Shown in pieces: positions 61,901 to 64,000 of a stretch of 64,000 nucleotides of DNA. Position 1 is the first letter of the stretch, and each line of letters begins with the position of its first letter. The notes under the pieces were generated by a model that worked only from the letters and a program-made list of their open reading frames with translations, was not told the origin of the DNA and did not search any database. The stretch lies in the NCBI RefSeq assembly GCF_014640115.1, contig NZ_BMGI01000003.1, positions 124,001 to 188,000 of the forward strand, written 5' to 3'. Source of the stretch: Sinisalibacter lacisalsi. Lineage in GTDB: Bacteria; Pseudomonadota; Alphaproteobacteria; Rhodobacterales; Rhodobacteraceae. Position numbers and translations under genes: made by a program.

Positions 61901-64000
61901 CGTGCGCCTGCCGGTGACGGAGGACTGGGGCGCGGGGGCCTACGTGATGGCCACGATGATCCGCCCGCTTGACGAGACGGAGGGGCGCGAGCCAACGCGG
62001 GCGCTGGGTCTGACCCACGCCAGCGTCGATCCCGGCGCGCACCAGCTTGCCGCCGCTTTCGACGTGCCCGCCGAAGCCGCCCCGCGCGGCCCGCTCGAGG
62101 TTGTGCTGGAGGTCGATGGGGTGGCCGATGGCGAATCCGCCTGGGCGACCATCGCGGCGGTGGACGTGGGCATCCTCAACCTCACCTCCTTCGAGGCGCC
62201 CGACCCGTCCGATCACTACTTTGGCCAGCGCCGCCTCGGCATGGCGGTGCGTGACCTTTATGGCCGCCTGATCGACGGGCGGAGCGGCGCGATGGGCGCG
62301 ATCCGCTCCGGCGGCGATGCGATGGCGCAGATGCGGATGCAGGCCCCGCCCCCGACCGAGGAGTTGATGGCGCAGTTTTCCGGCCCCGTCGAAGTGATCG
62401 ACGGCAAGGCGGTGGCGCGCATCGATCTGCCCGAGTTCAACGGCACGGTGAAGCTGATGGCCGTGGTCTGGTCGAAAACCGGGGTTGGCAACGCACAGGC
62501 CGAGGTGCTGGTGCGCGATCCGGTTGTGCTTACTGCCTCGCTGCCGCGCTTCCTCGCACCGGGCGACGAGGCCCGGATGCTGCTGGAACTGACCCACGCC
62601 AAGGGCCCGGCGGGCGAGATGCGGCTCAGCGCCGCCTCCGATACCGTCGCCGTCGCGGGCGGTGGCTTTGCCCGCGATGTGACGCTTGGGGAGGGCGAGA
62701 CCGCGCGGCTTTCGGTGCCAGTCACAGCACCCGGGGTCGGCGTTCACCAGATCGACCTCGCGCTGGAAACCCCCGACGGGGTCCGGCTGACCAAGACGCT
62801 TACGCTGCCGGTGGAACGGCTCGATCCGGAAGTGGCGCGCACCACCCGGCTCAGCCTTGCGCCGGGGCAAGGCTTCACGCTGACGCGCGACATGCTCGCG
62901 GGGCTCGATGCCGGCACCGCGCGCGCCACGATCACCGGCGGGCCGCTCGCCCGTGTCGACGCCGCCGGGCTGCTCGACAAGCTCGATGCCTATCCCTACG
63001 GCTGCACCGAGCAACAGGCCTCGCGCGCGCTGCCGCTGCTCTATATGGGAGGGATCGCCGAGGCGATGGGGCTTGCCGATCGCGAAGATCTGCCGGGCCG
63101 GGTGCGCGGTGCGATTGCCGCGGTGCTCGCGAACCAATCGTCTTCCGGCGCTTTCGGGGTCTGGCGCCCCGGCTCGGGCGATCTCTGGCTCGACGCCTAT
63201 GCCTCCGACTTCCTCGCCCGCGCAAGGACGGAAGGGTACGAGGTGCCCGATTCCGGCTTCCGCGCGGCGATGGACAACCTGCGCAACCGGGTGAACTACT
63301 ACCCCGACTTCGAGGATGGTGGGCAGGACCTGGCCTATGCGCTCTACGTGCTCGCGCGCGAAGGTGCGGCCTCCATGGGTGACCTGCGCTATTATGCCGA
63401 TACCAGGGCGGACGAATTCGCCACGCCGCTCGCCTCGGCGCAGATCGGCGCGGCGCTCGCGGCCTATGGCGATCCGGTTCGGGCCGACCGGATGTTCGCC
63501 CGCGCCATGCGCCAGATCGAAAGCGCAAGCGACGAGGGGCAGGTCTGGCGCGCCGATTACGGCACCAACCTGCGCGACGCGGCGGCTGTTCTCGCACTCG
63601 GCACAGAGGCCGGCAGCGAGGCGATCGACCGCGAGGCGCTGCTGGGCCGGATCGTGGCCGGTGCCGGGCGGCTATCGACGCAGGAAGCGGCGTGGTCGCT
63701 GCTCGCCGCGAATGCGCTGCTAGAGGAAGCCCCCGGCGCTGGGCTGACGCTTGACGGTGCCGCGCTCAGCGGACCGCTGGTGCGCATTCTCGGGTCGGCC
63801 GATCTCGCCCGCGACCGGGTCATCGTTAACGAGGGCCTGCGCGAGACGCTGCTTACCACCACGATCATCGGTGTGCCCGATGTGGCCCCGCCGGCCGAGG
63901 GCAACGGTTATGCCATCGAGCGGCGCTATTTCACCATGGAGGGCGAGCCTGCCGATCCGGGCGAGGTGGCGCAGGGCACGCGGCTGGTCACGCTGCTCAC
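58902..64000 (+). CDS. Alpha-2-macroglobulin-like protease inhibitor with thioester, partial at 3' end
   Basis: The frame starts at ATG 58902 (GGGAGGACCCG upstream) and stays open to the window end, so at least 1,699 residues are visible. Signal peptide about 1-19 (ending IALA). A PAN/apple-like segment follows (ACESACLTREDCRAFTYNS). The MG1-type domains come next, and the thioester motif YGCTEQQ has Cys1368 and Gln1371, predicted to form the internal thioester that captures proteases. The motif is intact. Bacterial homologs are periplasmic and often sit beside the penicillin-binding protein 1C gene. Here the adjacent downstream gene lies outside the window. The mature N-terminal PAN-like region is unusual. 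Confidence 0.9.
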   Translation, partial: MRLILIFFAFFFSLTQIALAEGPVPEKRVILHRDTDFPGGDIQSIFDTTLEACESACLTREDCRAFTYNSRSQACFLKDRFGTSESYSGAFSGEIVAAPPAVVAGAEARAERLDFLYESDIAQAQARARALPREFLSGGWSAEQLLGWAQEAEADANIVSAMRYTAAATVISDAGQDWADYARLANSVAFSTTNQSERTKLYQTALEAAISGYLRAASPAQEANALTEMATALENLGRGRQMISALRLAQAASPRAETAEAIDRAVGLYGFRVTDSSVESDAASPRICAQFSESLVETGVDYAPFVQSDVSGLAVSARGSQLCVEGVSHGNRYALTLRAGLPAASGEELAKPVQLNLYVRDRAPSVRFPGRAYVLPASPDAGLPIVAVNASEIELTLSRLPDRNLVRAYAEDWFGRALSTWDVSWFNETLAEPIWEGTAQVASELNRDVTTRLPIGEALADQPPGIYVLHAVVPGETQDSSPPATQWFVISDIGLTTMMGADGLHVFARSLGSAEPIAGATVQLASRANAVLGEAVTDAAGYARFPEGMTSGRAGAEPAMLTLTKGDDIAFLSLTGPAFDLSDRGVEGHAAAPPIDVFLTTDRGAYRAGETVHATALARDDRAEAIEGLPLIAVLSRPDGVEYSRHLSKGAGAGGHVFSLPLAGNAPRGTWRLDLFADPDAPALSSTTLLVEDFLPERIDFDLALSSERPRLTERPRLKLEARYLFGAPAADLAIEGDLRLRSTREIAEWPGYRFGPHEDLYGPQWGMIPEARTDASGRAEFAVGFPDAETRGTPLVAEINIRVKEGSGRPVERSLNVPVAPAEPLIGIRPGFDGTVPEGAEASFDLIALAPDLGLRAMEVSWELNRVETRYQWYSMHGNWNWEPTTTRTRVASGEAMLGDDPVRVSAPTDWGRYELVVSEKGGSYVASSVEFFAGWYAPADATTTPDMLEVSLDAPAYAPGDTATLRFVPRAAGKALVTVVSNRLIDMVAVDAVAGENTVRLPVTEDWGAGAYVMATMIRPLDETEGREPTRALGLTHASVDPGAHQLAAAFDVPAEAAPRGPLEVVLEVDGVADGESAWATIAAVDVGILNLTSFEAPDPSDHYFGQRRLGMAVRDLYGRLIDGRSGAMGAIRSGGDAMAQMRMQAPPPTEELMAQFSGPVEVIDGKAVARIDLPEFNGTVKLMAVVWSKTGVGNAQAEVLVRDPVVLTASLPRFLAPGDEARMLLELTHAKGPAGEMRLSAASDTVAVAGGGFARDVTLGEGETARLSVPVTAPGVGVHQIDLALETPDGVRLTKTLTLPVERLDPEVARTTRLSLAPGQGFTLTRDMLAGLDAGTARATITGGPLARVDAAGLLDKLDAYPYGCTEQQASRALPLLYMGGIAEAMGLADREDLPGRVRGAIAAVLANQSSSGAFGVWRPGSGDLWLDAYASDFLARARTEGYEVPDSGFRAAMDNLRNRVNYYPDFEDGGQDLAYALYVLAREGAASMGDLRYYADTRADEFATPLASAQIGAALAAYGDPVRADRMFARAMRQIESASDEGQVWRADYGTNLRDAAAVLALGTEAGSEAIDREALLGRIVAGAGRLSTQEAAWSLLAANALLEEAPGAGLTLDGAALSGPLVRILGSADLARDRVIVNEGLRETLLTTTIIGVPDVAPPAEGNGYAIERRYFTMEGEPADPGEVAQGTRLVTLL

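Noticed and set aside
58818-63137. Minus-strand open frame of about 1,440 codons over the alpha-2-macroglobulin gene
   Set aside because: No domain features; the plus strand carries signal peptide and CTEQ thioester.
1-64000. CRISPR arrays, tRNA or rRNA genes, prophage
   Set aside because: No spaced direct repeats, cloverleaf with T-loop, rRNA core sequence or phage structural genes were seen by eye; a covariance-model scan would settle the tRNAs.

Overview
The window reads as chromosomal DNA of a high-GC alphaproteobacterium, most likely Rhodobacterales (Roseobacter/Paracoccaceae type). The gene families that point this way are a monomeric NADP-isocitrate dehydrogenase, an IalB-family protein, a giant leukotoxin-like adhesin and SorC-regulated sugar ABC transport. 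This placement is an inference from family content, composition and arrangement; no rRNA or tRNA gene lies in the window.

Region 1 (1-19.1 kb) is a cell-surface module. The 3' portion of a giant filamentous adhesin (more than 4,300 residues visible, open at the left edge) overlaps an IalB-family periplasmic gene. Facing them is tamA-tamB, an outer-membrane assembly pair.

Region 2 (19.3-34.0 kb) is the most interesting part, a sugar-catabolic regulon. One rightward operon encodes a split transketolase and a RuBisCO-like protein (type IV). A leftward operon encodes a ribose-type ABC transporter and a RbsD/FucU mutarotase. A rightward pair encodes a methylthioribose-kinase-like kinase and an MtnA-like isomerase. 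A class II aldolase/short-chain dehydrogenase fusion and a SorC-family regulator complete the set. The same spaced inverted repeat (TGTCA-N8-TGACA) lies in the promoter regions of the transketolase operon and of the divergent transporter/kinase operons, with a weaker copy before the aldolase gene. The likely substrate is a 5-substituted or 5-deoxy pentose such as 5-methylthioribose or 5-deoxyribose, but this is not proven. The transporter's binding-protein gene is split by an IS110-family (IS1111-type) insertion sequence. Removing the element restores the reading frame.

Region 3 (34.0-48.5 kb) is mainly housekeeping: monomeric icd, glyoxalase I, a divergent Wza-like exporter and sugar transferase for exopolysaccharide, trhO, a Do-type periplasmic protease, the NAD-salvage genes pncA and pncB, a kinase/aminotransferase pair that resembles hydroxylysine or phosphoethanolamine breakdown, the ribosome-rescue gene arfB, and a queuosine-precursor transporter. 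Upstream of arfB lie a 13-codon reading frame with a perfect Shine-Dalgarno sequence and a strong terminator, an arrangement that resembles attenuation.

Region 4 (48.5-64 kb) holds a leftward MFS-mepA-phytase-like operon, a thioesterase, yggT, recQ, a secreted protein of unknown function, yaaA, a soluble hybrid histidine kinase, and an alpha-2-macroglobulin gene with an intact thioester motif that runs off the right edge.
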